From the NCBI RefSeq assembly GCF_034652275.1, contig NZ_JAXIWG010000001.1:1704917-1768916 (forward strand): a stretch of 64,000 nucleotides of DNA, in the 5' to 3' direction. The DNA is from Yoonia sp034652275 (lineage in GTDB: Bacteria > Pseudomonadota > Alphaproteobacteria > Rhodobacterales > Rhodobacteraceae). Numbering within the stretch: the first letter of the stretch is position 1; each line of letters starts with the position of its first letter. The notes beneath the pieces were generated by a model. That model was given only the letters and a program-made list of their open reading frames with translations, did no database searches and was not told where the DNA came from. Both the position numbers and the translations under genes were made by a program. Positions 25,497 through 34,852 of the stretch are shown here, piece after piece.

Positions 25497-27149
25497 ATGC
25501 AACGGCACGGCGGAAAAATACTCAGCGATCAACTCGAAAAGCTGGGTGTGAGACGGGTGTTTTCGGTGCCGGGCGAAAGCTTTCTGGCCGCTCTCGACGG
25601 GCTTTACGACAGCGGTATCGCCAATATCGTCTGCCGACAGGAAGGTGGCGCCGCGATGATGGCCGAAGCCTATGGCAAGATGACCGGCCAGCCCGGCGTG
25701 TGTTTCGTCACGCGCGGACCGGGGGCGACAAATGCCAGCGCGGGCATCCATATTGCGATGCAGGACAGCACCCCGATGGTGCTGTTCGTGGGCCAGATCG
25801 ACAACCGCCACACCGACCGCGAGACCTTTCAGGAGGTGGATTACAAGGCCATGTTCGGCCCCATCGCCAAATGGGTCGCCCAGATCGACGACACCGACCG
25901 GCTGCCCGAATACATCGGGCGCGCGTTCCGCGTGGCGATGTCGGGCCGGCCCGGCCCTGTCGTGCTTGCCCTGCCCGAAAACATGCTGAGCGATGTGGCC
26001 GATGTGCCCGATATCCGGCTGGGCGCGGTGCATGAGGCGCAGATGCCCAGCGAGGCGACACAAGCCATCCTGCACGCGCTGGGACAGGCCGAACGCCCGC
26101 TGGTGGTGGTGGGTGGGCCGCATTGGAACGCACAGGCGCAGACCAACCTGCAGGCTTTCGCCGAACAGCAGCAACTGCCTGTCGCGGTCGGTTTCCGCCG
26201 GCAGGATTACATCGACAACCACCACGGCTGCTATGCGGGTGACCTGAACGTCGGGATCAATCCGCGCCTTGCTGCGCGTGTGCGCGAAGCGGACCTGCTA
26301 CTGCTGATCGGCACCCGTTTCGGCGATATCGAAACGCAGGGCTACACCTTGGTCGATCCTGCCGCCCCGCAGAAAACCATCATCCACATTCATGCCGACG
26401 CGAACGAGATCGGGCGCGTCTATGCCCCCGAGATCGGCGTAGTGGCGACCGCCCCCGCCGCCCTTCGCGCGCTGGTCGCGGCAAGCCCTGTCGGTGACTG
26501 GTCCAACTGGACCGCCGCCGCGCGCGCCGATTACGACGCATGGATCAGCTCGCAAGAAAGCCCCGGCGCGCTGAAACAGGAACAGGTCATCAAATGGCTG
26601 TCCGACCATCTGCCCGACGATGCGATCCTGACCAACGGCGCAGGCAATTACGCGGCATGGCTGCACCGCTATTTCGTCTACAAGAAACACGGCACCCAGC
26701 TGGCACCCACATCGGGGTCGATGGGATACGGCTTTCCGGCGGCGATTTCGGCGTCGCTGGAATATCCCGACCGGACGGTGGTCTGTTTGGCGGGGGATGG
26801 CTGTTTCCAGATGACCTGCAACGAATTGTCCACCGCTGCGCAACACGGGGCGACACCGATCGTCGTGGTGATGGACAACGGCCGCTACGGCACGATCCGC
26901 ATGCATCAGGAAAAGCATTATCCGGGGCGGGTGTCGGGCACGATGCTGGCCAACCCCGATTTCGCCGCCCTCGCCCGCGCCTATGGCGGCTATGGCGAGA
27001 CGGTCACGACCTCGGCCGATTTCGTCGCGGCGTTCGGCCGCGCGCAGGCCGCAGGGACGTTCGCGATCATCGCCTGCAAGGTGGATGAAGAAGCGCTGAG
27101 CACAGGCGCCACGCTGAGCGCGGTCAGGGCGGCGGCACTGGCGCGGTAA
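25497..27149 (+). CDS. Thiamine diphosphate-dependent enzyme (acetolactate synthase-like)
   Basis: 550 residues from ATG 25497 with AAGGACG upstream. The three domains of the family are present: an N-terminal PYR domain with the cofactor-activating E49 in CRQEGGAAMMAEAYG, a central domain (about 190-320, LVVVGGPHWN and LLLLIGTRFGD), and a C-terminal PP domain with the ThDP motif CLAGDGCFQMTCNELSTAAQ followed by VVVMDN. No regulatory subunit (ilvH) is adjacent and FAD-specific features of true AHAS are unclear, so this may be a decarboxylase or carboligase of unknown substrate rather than IlvB. Confidence 0.85.
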   Translation: MQRHGGKILSDQLEKLGVRRVFSVPGESFLAALDGLYDSGIANIVCRQEGGAAMMAEAYGKMTGQPGVCFVTRGPGATNASAGIHIAMQDSTPMVLFVGQIDNRHTDRETFQEVDYKAMFGPIAKWVAQIDDTDRLPEYIGRAFRVAMSGRPGPVVLALPENMLSDVADVPDIRLGAVHEAQMPSEATQAILHALGQAERPLVVVGGPHWNAQAQTNLQAFAEQQQLPVAVGFRRQDYIDNHHGCYAGDLNVGINPRLAARVREADLLLLIGTRFGDIETQGYTLVDPAAPQKTIIHIHADANEIGRVYAPEIGVVATAPAALRALVAASPVGDWSNWTAAARADYDAWISSQESPGALKQEQVIKWLSDHLPDDAILTNGAGNYAAWLHRYFVYKKHGTQLAPTSGSMGYGFPAAISASLEYPDRTVVCLAGDGCFQMTCNELSTAAQHGATPIVVVMDNGRYGTIRMHQEKHYPGRVSGTMLANPDFAALARAYGGYGETVTTSADFVAAFGRAQAAGTFAIIACKVDEEALSTGATLSAVRAAALAR

Positions 27150-27165
27150 GGACCATCACACAAGA

Positions 27166-27230
27166 GGGCAGCCCCCGAGCCTGGGGTGGGGGTAAAGCCC
27201 CCTCCCCGGGGGGAGGGTCGGGGGCTGCCC
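27166..27230. repeat. Large GC-rich stem-loop between convergent genes
   Basis: GGGCAGCCCCCGA (27166-27178) pairs perfectly with TCGGGGGCTGCCC (27218-27230). Inside lie further palindromes, including CCTCCCCGGGGGGAGG (27201-27216) and GGGGGTAAAGCCCCC. It stands between the ThDP enzyme and pheS, which converge here, and could act as a two-way terminator; it looks like a member of a dispersed repeat family. Confidence 0.7.
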
Positions 27231-27256
27231 GGCGCTGCAGGGCGGGACCACCAAAC

Positions 27257-28330
<1,074 letters not shown>

Positions 28331-28482
28331 GTCGCGCCTCTTGATCTGGTTGTGCAGGGGTTAGCGAAAGGGCGGGGTTCGCGCAAGGTGGGTGGGGGGG
28401 CCGCAGGTAGAATGTGCAATGGCAGTCCGGAGGCCAAAAAAAACCAATAATGCGTTATTCAGGAACGACTGCTAAGCTAACG

Positions 28483-28493
28483 CGTTGCAAAAT
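28483..28493 (+). repeat. 11-bp inverted repeat flanking the ATPase gene, left copy
   Basis: CGTTGCAAAAT, 95 bp before the ATPase start. Its exact reverse complement is at 29928-29938, 43 bp after the stop. The pair brackets the gene symmetrically. No duplicated target site is visible next to them. Confidence 0.45.
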
Positions 28494-28588
28494 GACTTGC
28501 GCAACTAGACCGTTTGTTAGAATAGTTGCCACCAGTAGCAATTTTGGCTTTTACTGCAATAGCTGTGTTAAATCTTTGGGAGACATAT

Positions 28589-29884
28589 ATGCTGTTTGGG
28601 CGAAGTAAGCCAAAGGAGGTTTTCACACCACGCGCTCCGCGCGTCAATCAAAAAATGTATATTTCAAGGTTTGAACAAGAGCGAGCGATGAAGCGAGCTT
28701 TGGACAGCAATTATTGCATTGTGATTTACGGTGACAGTGGATGTGGAAAATCTTGGCTCTATAGAAAAGTCTTTGCAGACCTTGGAGTAAGTTTTTCAGT
28801 ATTGGATTTGGGGACGTGTCAAGATCAAGATGACGTTGATTTAATACTTCTCGACAGAATTGCTAGGTTGGAAGAATTTGAAATACAAGAAAAAGAAGAA
28901 GAGCGGGAGTTAGACATTCGGCCGATGCGAGCAGGTGTTCGTGAAAAAAAATCCTTAAGCTACAAGCGCAACGTAAGCTCACCGTTTAAAAGAATGTGCA
29001 CACTGATGCGTAGCGAAAAAAACTTTACGCGCGGAGTGATCGTTTTTGAAAATGTCGAGCACATCATAGATAAACCAAATCTCATATCATTTATCCAGTC
29101 AAAAATTATGGAAATTGACAATAACGACGAAGCGAATGGTGATATCTCCATTGCTGTTGTTGGTGTTCCGTTCGAGTTATCAAAAATACTGTCTGAGGGT
29201 AATCACTATCAAACAATATCTAACCGGATCTATGAAATTCCTGAAATGGGTCAACTGGAGCCAGACCAAGCTGAGGAATTCATGAAGCGTGGCTTTATCG
29301 AGTTACTCAAACTTAAATTCAGTTACGACTTTGATCTATGCCTTCGTGCGATTGCCACTGCTACAAACCGGGTCCCTCAGTACTTACACGATGTATGTCT
29401 ACTTGCTTCGCTTGCTGCAGAGGAAGCCGACGGAGAAATAAATCAAGAGCTGGTCGAAAAAGCTATTGTTGATTGGGTGGTGTCGTCTGACAAAAGCGCC
29501 TTCACCTTGATTGATAGCATCGTTTCATCAGACAAATCGAGCGGTCGGCTAAAGTCTAAGGTTCTTTTCTGCTTGGCTCAAATTGAAGATCCATACTTTA
29601 GTAAGGACGACATAACAGCACTTTTAGAGAAGTTTTTTCCTCGATACTGTGACACGGTTAAGCCAGCCACAAAGCGAACACTTTCGAGTCTATCAAAAAT
29701 TAGCACTGGCATATTGAAGGCTAGCAAAGATGGAAACCATTTTCAGATCAGAACTCCGGCTATACGTGGAGCGCTGCGGTCGTCGCTGACGCTGCAGCAG
29801 GACGACGAAGAAGTAAAAGTAAGGAGATTGAAGCACTCCGGGCTGGCTTTTGATGAGAATTATCCAAAATCGATTCAGTGGTAG
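28589..29884 (+). CDS. P-loop (AAA/STAND-like) ATPase of unknown function, probably horizontally acquired
   Basis: 431 residues from ATG 28589, 5 bp after GGGAGA; in-frame codons upstream lack a ribosome-binding site. Walker A is GDSGCGKS at 48-55. The likely Walker B strand is GVIVFENVEH (149-158), with E154-N155 in place of the usual D-E, so hydrolysis may be weak or altered. ISIAVVGVPFE near 187 resembles sensor 1, and the following IPEMGQLEPDQAEEFMKRGF begins an Orc1/STAND-like helical lid. The remaining 190 residues are helical, probably winged-helix, without a recognisable effector. A charged stretch rich in Glu lies at 95-108. Its position in an AT-rich insert suits a defence or selfish gene, but no partner gene is present and the function is not known. 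Confidence 0.65.
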   Translation: MLFGRSKPKEVFTPRAPRVNQKMYISRFEQERAMKRALDSNYCIVIYGDSGCGKSWLYRKVFADLGVSFSVLDLGTCQDQDDVDLILLDRIARLEEFEIQEKEEERELDIRPMRAGVREKKSLSYKRNVSSPFKRMCTLMRSEKNFTRGVIVFENVEHIIDKPNLISFIQSKIMEIDNNDEANGDISIAVVGVPFELSKILSEGNHYQTISNRIYEIPEMGQLEPDQAEEFMKRGFIELLKLKFSYDFDLCLRAIATATNRVPQYLHDVCLLASLAAEEADGEINQELVEKAIVDWVVSSDKSAFTLIDSIVSSDKSSGRLKSKVLFCLAQIEDPYFSKDDITALLEKFFPRYCDTVKPATKRTLSSLSKISTGILKASKDGNHFQIRTPAIRGALRSSLTLQQDDEEVKVRRLKHSGLAFDENYPKSIQW

Positions 29885-29927
29885 TATTTGACTAGCTAAA
29901 GGACTGTTGGGAAGTTGGTTGTATCAT

Positions 29928-29938
29928 ATTTTGCAACG
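29928..29938 (-). repeat. 11-bp inverted repeat flanking the ATPase gene, right copy
   Basis: ATTTTGCAACG, the exact reverse complement of 28483-28493. Confidence 0.45.
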
Positions 29939-30062
29939 TCTTTGGGTAGTTGAGTCTGTCCATTCGCAAAAAAAGAAGCAGAAACTGGAGCAGCTACAGA
30001 AAATTTGGGCTTTTCCCCACAAAGCGTACCATTTCCTGCGCTGGACATCCGCCCCCAACGCA

Positions 30063-30091
30063 AAAGGCCGCCCCATCACAGGGCGGCCTTT
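30063..30091 (-). terminator. Rho-independent terminator after rplT
   Basis: AAAGGCCGCCC (30063-30073) and GGGCGGCCTTT (30081-30091) form an 11-bp stem with a 7-nt loop, followed on the minus strand by a T run. It ends the rpmI-rplT transcript before the AT-rich insert, so pheS is not read from this operon now. Confidence 0.88.
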
Positions 30092-30113
30092 CCTCATTCC
30101 GTCGCAGCAAACC

Positions 30114-30476
30114 TTAAGCAGGCATCGCCGCTTTCGCCTGACCAACAATCGTCGCGAACGCTTCGGGTTCGTTCACGGCCAGATCGGCCAGAACCTTGCG
30201 GTCGACTTCGATACCGGCCAGTGCCAGACCGTTGATGAACTTGGAGTAGTTCAGTGTCTCGTCCACCGAACGCACACCGGCGTTGATCCGCTGGATCCAC
30301 AAAGCGCGGAAGTTGCGCTTGCGATTGTGCCGGTCGCGGGTGGCATATTGGTTGGCTTTGTCGACGGCCTGCTTGGCGACCTTGAAGGTCTTGGACCGGC
30401 GATCATAATAGCCTTTTGCCGCATCAAGAACTTTCTTGTGACGACGATGGGTAACGGTTCCGCCTTTAACGCGCAT
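30114..30476 (-). CDS. rplT: 50S ribosomal protein L20
   Basis: 120 residues with the classic L20 sequence: a basic N-terminal arm (VTHRRHKKVLDAAKGYYDRR) that threads into 23S rRNA, and a globular C-terminal half with RNFRALWIQRINAGVRS and YSKFINGL. L20 is needed early in 50S assembly. It follows rpmI by 17 bp and is followed by its own terminator. Confidence 0.98.
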   Translation of the reverse strand: MRVKGGTVTHRRHKKVLDAAKGYYDRRSKTFKVAKQAVDKANQYATRDRHNRKRNFRALWIQRINAGVRSVDETLNYSKFINGLALAGIEVDRKVLADLAVNEPEAFATIVGQAKAAMPA

Positions 30477-30493
30477 ATCTCAAATCCCTCTAA

Positions 30494-30694
30494 TCAACGT
30501 GCGTAAGGCATCATCGGCTTGATGATACCTTCGTCTTGCTTGCTCAATGTGGACGTGCCACGAGCGTTACGGAGGAATTTGTTCGTGCGCTTGATCATGC
30601 CGTGGCGCTTTCCGGCTTGGCCCGCCAGAATGCGGCCGGTGGCCGTCACTTTGAACCGCTTTTTGCAGCTCGATTTCGTTTTCATCTTCGGCAT
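30494..30694 (-). CDS. rpmI: 50S ribosomal protein L35
   Basis: 66 residues: MPKMKTKSSCKKRFKVTATG at the start, then KRHGMIKRTNKFLRNARG, the L35 signatures. It is the first gene of a two-gene operon with rplT. infC, which precedes rpmI in many bacteria, is not here; the 110 bp upstream (30695-30804) show no gene. Confidence 0.97.
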   Translation of the reverse strand: MPKMKTKSSCKKRFKVTATGRILAGQAGKRHGMIKRTNKFLRNARGTSTLSKQDEGIIKPMMPYAR

Positions 30695-30804
30695 TTCCGT
30701 CTCCTCTTAAGGTCGGTCTAACGCGCGACTCGGCATGCCATACTGGCCGGACGCGCGGGTGAAGGCTGCCCTATAGGACGCTACGGCCCAAGGCGCAAGC
30801 CTGT

Positions 30805-31029
30805 TCAGTTGATATAACGGCCGATCACGGCGACGATCACCTCGTCCACCGTTCCGGCCGTATAGACACCGGGGTTTTCCTGCATCGCATAGAACATGGC
30901 CCCGCCACCCAGCAGGAACATCAGCACCGCCTTGCGTGGCCAGCGCCTGTCAGCATAGGCGCTGACAAGCATCGGTATCCCGAACACCACCACGACCAGT
31001 CCGGTCACGAAAATCAGATCAAAGTCCAC
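30805..31029 (-). CDS. Small membrane protein, function unknown
   Basis: 74 residues: helix 1 about 4-24 (LIFVTGLVVVVFGIPMLVSA), a basic turn YADRRWPRK, helix 2 about 33-50 (AVLMFLLGGGAMFYAM) and a soluble end with PGVYTAGTVDEVIVAVIGRYIN. I believe similar proteins accompany pyk/rpmI in related bacteria, but no function is known to me. It starts 31 bp after the pyk stop and may be co-transcribed with it. Confidence 0.6.
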   Translation of the reverse strand: MDFDLIFVTGLVVVVFGIPMLVSAYADRRWPRKAVLMFLLGGGAMFYAMQENPGVYTAGTVDEVIVAVIGRYIN

Positions 31030-31059
31030 GAAAGCTGTCCTTGTCGTTCCCGTCGGACC

Positions 31060-32505
31060 TTATTCCGTTTCGGAGGCGTAAATCAAACGCTCCTCGCAGG
31101 GGGCGACGCGCAGGATATTGGTGGAGCCCGGCGTGTTGAACGGCACGCCTGCGGTGACGACGACCATATCCTCTTTCGTGGCCATGCCCTGCGCCAGAGC
31201 CGCACGGACCGCCGCGACAACGGCATCCTTGAAGCGGTTGACCTCGCCGGTGATGACGCAATTGGTGCCCCATGACAGGCACAGCCGCCGCGCAGTGCGG
31301 ATATGGCTGGTCAGCGCGATGATCGGCACACGCGGGCGTTCGCGCGCCACCAGAAGGGCAGTGGTGCCCGATTGCGAGAAACAGCAGATCGCCTTGATAT
31401 CGGTCGTCTCCGCGATCTCGCGCGCGGCGGCGACGATGCCGTCGGCGACCGAATTGCGCACGGCGCGGCGCGAGGCTTCGATGATCTCGGTATAGGTGGG
31501 GTCGGCTTCGACCTCGGTGGCGACATTGTTCATCGTCGTCACTGCCTCGATCGGATAGGACCCTGCTGCCGATTCCGCCGACAGCATAATCGCATCGGCG
31601 CCTTCATAGATCGCGGTCGCGACATCGGACACTTCGGCGCGGGTCGGCATCGGGCTTTCGATCATGGATTCGAGCATCTGTGTCGCCACGATCACAGGCT
31701 TGGCCGCTGCACGGCATTTGCGCACCAGCTGTTTCTGAATCGGCGGCACGTTCTGCACGGGCAGTTCGACGCCCAGATCGCCACGCGCAACCATGATCCC
31801 GTCGCTGACGGCAAGAATGTCGTCGAAATTCTTGACCGCTGCAGGCTTTTCGATCTTGGACAGGATCGCGGCACGACCTTTGGCCAACACGCGCGCCTCG
31901 TCCACGTCGGCGGGGCGTTGCACGAAGGACAGCGCCAGCCAGTCCACGCCCAGCTCGCAGACGAATTCCAGATCCTTGCGGTCCTTGTCCGACAGCGCGG
32001 CCAGCGGCAGCACCACGTCCGGCACGTTCACGCCCTTGCGGTTGGAAATGGTGCCGCCGACGATGACCTCGCAATCGGCAAAGGTCGCGCCGCAATCCTT
32101 GACGCGCAGCTTGATCTTGCCGTCATTGACCAGCAGATGCGCACCGGGTTCCAGCGCGTCGAAAATCTCGGTGTGCGGCAGGCAGACGCGGTTCACATCG
32201 CCTTCCGCCTTGTCGAGATCAAGCCGGAACGCGGCACCGGGCACCAGTTCTTCCTCGCCATTAGCAAAGACGCCGACGCGCAGTTTCGGCCCCTGCAAAT
32301 CCGCCAGAATGGCGATCGGGCTGTCGAGATCTTTTTCCACCTGCCGGATGATGGCGTGCCGCTTGCGGATTTCCTCGTGGTCGCCATGCGACATGTTCAG
32401 GCGGAACACATCGGCGCCCGCTTCGTGCAAGGCGCGGATCATCGCGTAATCGTTGGAAGCGGGGCCAAGCGTGGCGACGATCTTGACGTTGCGGTGGCGT
32501 TTCAT
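31060..32505 (-). CDS. pyk: Pyruvate kinase
   Basis: 481 residues from ATG 32505, preceded by AAAGGGAT (a TTG 6 bp earlier is less likely). RHRNVKIVATLGPASND opens the barrel; FRLNMSHGDHEE, LADLQGPKLRVG, ILSKIEKPAAVKNFDDIL (catalytic lysine), MVARGDLGVELP (metal-binding) and VATQMLESMI are all intact. The C-terminal allosteric domain starts near 350. The enzyme makes pyruvate and ATP from phosphoenolpyruvate. A LacI-type palindrome lies 22 bp upstream of the start. Confidence 0.97.
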   Translation of the reverse strand: MKRHRNVKIVATLGPASNDYAMIRALHEAGADVFRLNMSHGDHEEIRKRHAIIRQVEKDLDSPIAILADLQGPKLRVGVFANGEEELVPGAAFRLDLDKAEGDVNRVCLPHTEIFDALEPGAHLLVNDGKIKLRVKDCGATFADCEVIVGGTISNRKGVNVPDVVLPLAALSDKDRKDLEFVCELGVDWLALSFVQRPADVDEARVLAKGRAAILSKIEKPAAVKNFDDILAVSDGIMVARGDLGVELPVQNVPPIQKQLVRKCRAAAKPVIVATQMLESMIESPMPTRAEVSDVATAIYEGADAIMLSAESAAGSYPIEAVTTMNNVATEVEADPTYTEIIEASRRAVRNSVADGIVAAAREIAETTDIKAICCFSQSGTTALLVARERPRVPIIALTSHIRTARRLCLSWGTNCVITGEVNRFKDAVVAAVRAALAQGMATKEDMVVVTAGVPFNTPGSTNILRVAPCEERLIYASETE

Positions 32506-32526
32506 AATCAATCCCTTTGGTAATGT

Positions 32527-32542
32527 CCGTTAGCGGTAACGG
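32527..32542 (-). promoter_or_regulatory. Palindromic site upstream of pyk, candidate LacI-family operator
   Basis: CCGTTAGCGGTAACGG: the six outer bases on each side (CCGTTA/TAACGG) are exact reverse complements around a GCGG centre. This is the size and shape of LacI-family operators, and regulators of that family (CceR type) control central carbon genes in related bacteria. It lies between the divergent pyk and N-formylglutamate amidohydrolase genes. Confidence 0.4.
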
Positions 32543-32603
32543 CGGCCTTTGCGCCCTTATTGCGCAATTCCCTTCCGCCGACAACTAGCCTAAATGCAGT
32601 GAC

Positions 32604-33347
32604 ATGAGAATGACACACCCAGCCTATGAGATCGAGGGCGCGGACCGGCCCGGCCGGTGGCTTGTGACCTGCGACCACGCGACCAACCATGTGCCCGATT
32701 GGGTGCAGGGCGGCGATCTGGGCCTGCCCGCTGCCGACATGGGCCGCCACATCGCCTATGACATCGGGGCGGCGGGGGTGACGCGGCATCTGGCGGCGCT
32801 GCTGGACAGTCCCGCGATCCTGTCGTGCTTTTCGCGGCTGGTAATCGACCCCAACCGGGGCGAGGATGACCCGACCCTGCTGATGCGCCTGTACGACGGC
32901 ACGATCATTCCGGGCAACCGCCATGCGGGACCGCAGGACCTGACCGAACGGCTGGACCGTCTGTACCGGCCCTATCACACCGCCTATGCCGATCTGGCGG
33001 CAAAGATGCAGCGCCCGGTGATCTGCGCGATCCACAGCTTCACCCCCCGCCTGCGGTCGCGCGCGCCGCGCCCTTGGGAGGTTGGCGTGCTGTTCGCCCA
33101 TGACGACCGGCTGGCCAAGCCCTTCATCGCCGCCTGCCGCGCTGAAGGTTGGTGCACGGGCGAGAATGAACCCTATGCAGGCCACCTGCCCGGGGATGCG
33201 ATTGACCGGCACGCCTTGCAACATGGCCGCCCCAATGTCTTGATCGAATTACGCCAGGACCTGATCGCGGATGAGGCGGGGCAGATGGCTTGGGCCGACC
33301 GGCTTGCGCCGATCCTGCAAAATGTCCTGAACGACAGCCAGCTATGA
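32604..33347 (+). CDS. N-formylglutamate amidohydrolase family protein
   Basis: 247 residues. WLVTCDHATNHVPDWV matches the metal-binding N-terminal motif of the family (PF05013), followed by HIAYDIGAAGVTRHLA, FSRLVIDPNRGEDD, ICAIHSFTPRL and NVLIELRQDLI. It is predicted to hydrolyse N-formylglutamate (end of the histidine-degradation route) or a related formyl- or amide-amino acid; no hut genes are adjacent. It overlaps the next gene region closely and is probably co-transcribed with DUF1244 and dapE. Confidence 0.85.
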   Translation: MRMTHPAYEIEGADRPGRWLVTCDHATNHVPDWVQGGDLGLPAADMGRHIAYDIGAAGVTRHLAALLDSPAILSCFSRLVIDPNRGEDDPTLLMRLYDGTIIPGNRHAGPQDLTERLDRLYRPYHTAYADLAAKMQRPVICAIHSFTPRLRSRAPRPWEVGVLFAHDDRLAKPFIAACRAEGWCTGENEPYAGHLPGDAIDRHALQHGRPNVLIELRQDLIADEAGQMAWADRLAPILQNVLNDSQL

Positions 33348-33358
33348 AGGAGCACGAC

Positions 33359-33652
33359 ATGGACGACCAGACACGCATTGAGCTAGAGGCCGCCGCATTC
33401 CGCCGCCTGCGCCAGCATCTGCAGGACGACCGCGCGGATGTGCAGAACATCGACATGATGAACCTTGCAGGCTTTTGCCGGAACTGCCTGTCCCGCTGGT
33501 ATCAGGAAGCCGCGAACGCACGCGGGATTCCCATGACCAAGGACGAAGGCCGCGAGGCGTTTTATGGCATGCCCTATGACGACTGGCGCGCCCAGCACCA
33601 GACCGAGGCGAGCCCCGCCGCACAAGAGGCGTTCAAGGAATCCCATGATTGA
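33359..33652 (+). CDS. DUF1244 domain protein
   Basis: 97 residues from ATG 33359, chosen because AAGGAG (33347-33352) sits 6 bp before it; an ATG at 33344 that overlaps the upstream stop would add MKEHD. RRLRQHLQDDRADVQNIDMM followed by GFCRNCLSRWY and GREAFYGMPYDDWRA are the conserved blocks of DUF1244 (PF06844). The pair of cysteines CRNC is invariant in the copies I recall, which suggests metal or redox chemistry, but the function is unknown. It overlaps dapE by 8 bp. Confidence 0.85.
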   Translation: MDDQTRIELEAAAFRRLRQHLQDDRADVQNIDMMNLAGFCRNCLSRWYQEAANARGIPMTKDEGREAFYGMPYDDWRAQHQTEASPAAQEAFKESHD

Positions 33653-34784
33653 TCCCGTCGCCCTGACCGCCGATCTGGTCCGCTGCCCGTCCGTCACGCC
33701 CGTCGAAGGCGGCGCGCTAGTATTGCTCGAAGACGTGCTGACCAAGGGGGGCTTCACCTGCACCCGCGTCGACCGTGGCGGCGTGTCCAACCTTTTCGCG
33801 CGTTGGGGGCGGCAGGGCGCGAACCGGACCTTCGGGTTCAATGGCCATACCGATGTCGTGCCACTTGGCGACGAGGCGGCTTGGACCGTGCCGCCGTTCG
33901 GTGCAGTCATCAAGGACGGCTATCTTTACGGGCGCGGGGCGACGGATATGAAATCCGGCGTCGCGGCCTTCGCCGCCGCCGCGATTGATTTCGTGGCGGA
34001 CACGCCGCCCGACGGCGCGATCATTCTGGCGATCACGGGGGATGAGGAAGGAGACGCGCTTGACGGCACGACCGCCTTGCTCGACTGGATGGGCCAGAAC
34101 AACGAAGCGATGTCGGTCTGTCTGGTGGGCGAACCCACCTGCCCCGATATCATGGGCGAGGCGATGAAGATCGGGCGGCGCGGGTCACTGAACGCGACCT
34201 TTACCGTGACCGGCGTGCAGGGCCATTCCGCCTATCCGCACCGCGCAAAGAACCCTCTGCCCGCGGTGGCGCGGCTGGTGGATATTCTGGCCAGTCACGC
34301 GCTTGACCAAGGCACTGTGCATTTCGACCCCTCGACCCTTGCGGTGGTGACGATTGATACCGGCAATGCGGCCACCAACGTAGTCCCCGCGCAGACCCGC
34401 GCAGGCGTGAATATCCGCTTCAACGACCTGCATTCGGGCGCAAGCCTGACGGACTGGATGCAAGGCGTCGCCGATAAAGTCGCCGCCGATTTCGGTGTGC
34501 GGATCGCGATGCAGGTCAAGGTGTCGGGCGAAAGTTTCATCACCCCGCCCGGTGAACTGTCTGATCTGGTGGGCCGCGCGGTGCAGGCCGAAACAGGCCG
34601 CGATCCTGTATTGTCCACCTCGGGCGGCACATCGGATGCGCGCTTCGTGCAGCACCATTGCCCCGTCGTCGAATTCGGGCTTGTGGGCAAAACCATGCAT
34701 CAGGTCGATGAACGGGTCGCGGTGGACCAGATCGTGCAGCTCAAGGCGATCTACGGGCGGATCTTGCGTGATTATTTTGCGTAA
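33645..34784 (+). CDS. dapE: Succinyl-diaminopimelate desuccinylase
   Basis: 379 residues, an M20-family dinuclear zinc enzyme. FGFNGHTDVVPLGD carries the first metal ligand, GRGATDMKSGVAAF the bridging aspartate, AITGDEEGDALDGT the catalytic glutamate, and GGTSDARFV and MHQVDERV the last ligands. A dimerisation domain occupies about 180-290. It releases succinate in lysine/diaminopimelate synthesis, the pathway fed by asd at 10510. Start ATG 33645 overlaps the DUF1244 gene. Confidence 0.95.
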   Translation: MIDPVALTADLVRCPSVTPVEGGALVLLEDVLTKGGFTCTRVDRGGVSNLFARWGRQGANRTFGFNGHTDVVPLGDEAAWTVPPFGAVIKDGYLYGRGATDMKSGVAAFAAAAIDFVADTPPDGAIILAITGDEEGDALDGTTALLDWMGQNNEAMSVCLVGEPTCPDIMGEAMKIGRRGSLNATFTVTGVQGHSAYPHRAKNPLPAVARLVDILASHALDQGTVHFDPSTLAVVTIDTGNAATNVVPAQTRAGVNIRFNDLHSGASLTDWMQGVADKVAADFGVRIAMQVKVSGESFITPPGELSDLVGRAVQAETGRDPVLSTSGGTSDARFVQHHCPVVEFGLVGKTMHQVDERVAVDQIVQLKAIYGRILRDYFA

Positions 34785-34852
34785 GGCACATTTGAATACA
34801 CCTTATCTGTAAATGTGATGACGCCCTGTCCGTGCCATGCTAGGGCAGCGGC

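Larger units (their letters stand above)
28420..30055. other. AT-rich insert between rplT and pheS
   Basis: From about 28420 to 30055 the composition changes sharply from GC-rich to AT-rich, with codon choices (AAA, GAA, ATA, TTA) unlike both flanks. It holds one gene (28589-29884) plus non-coding flanks of about 170 bp on each side in which I see no gene, tRNA or integrase. The flanking genes rpmI-rplT and pheS normally lie close together, so this looks like an acquired cassette. Borders are approximate. Confidence 0.6.

Noticed and set aside
28414..28608. A 64-codon open frame ahead of the ATPase gene
   Set aside because: It overlaps the ATPase start in another frame, has no ribosome-binding site and spans the border between GC-rich and AT-rich DNA.
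29907..30506. A 199-codon open frame after the ATPase gene
   Set aside because: Most of it is antisense to rplT and it reads through the rplT terminator.
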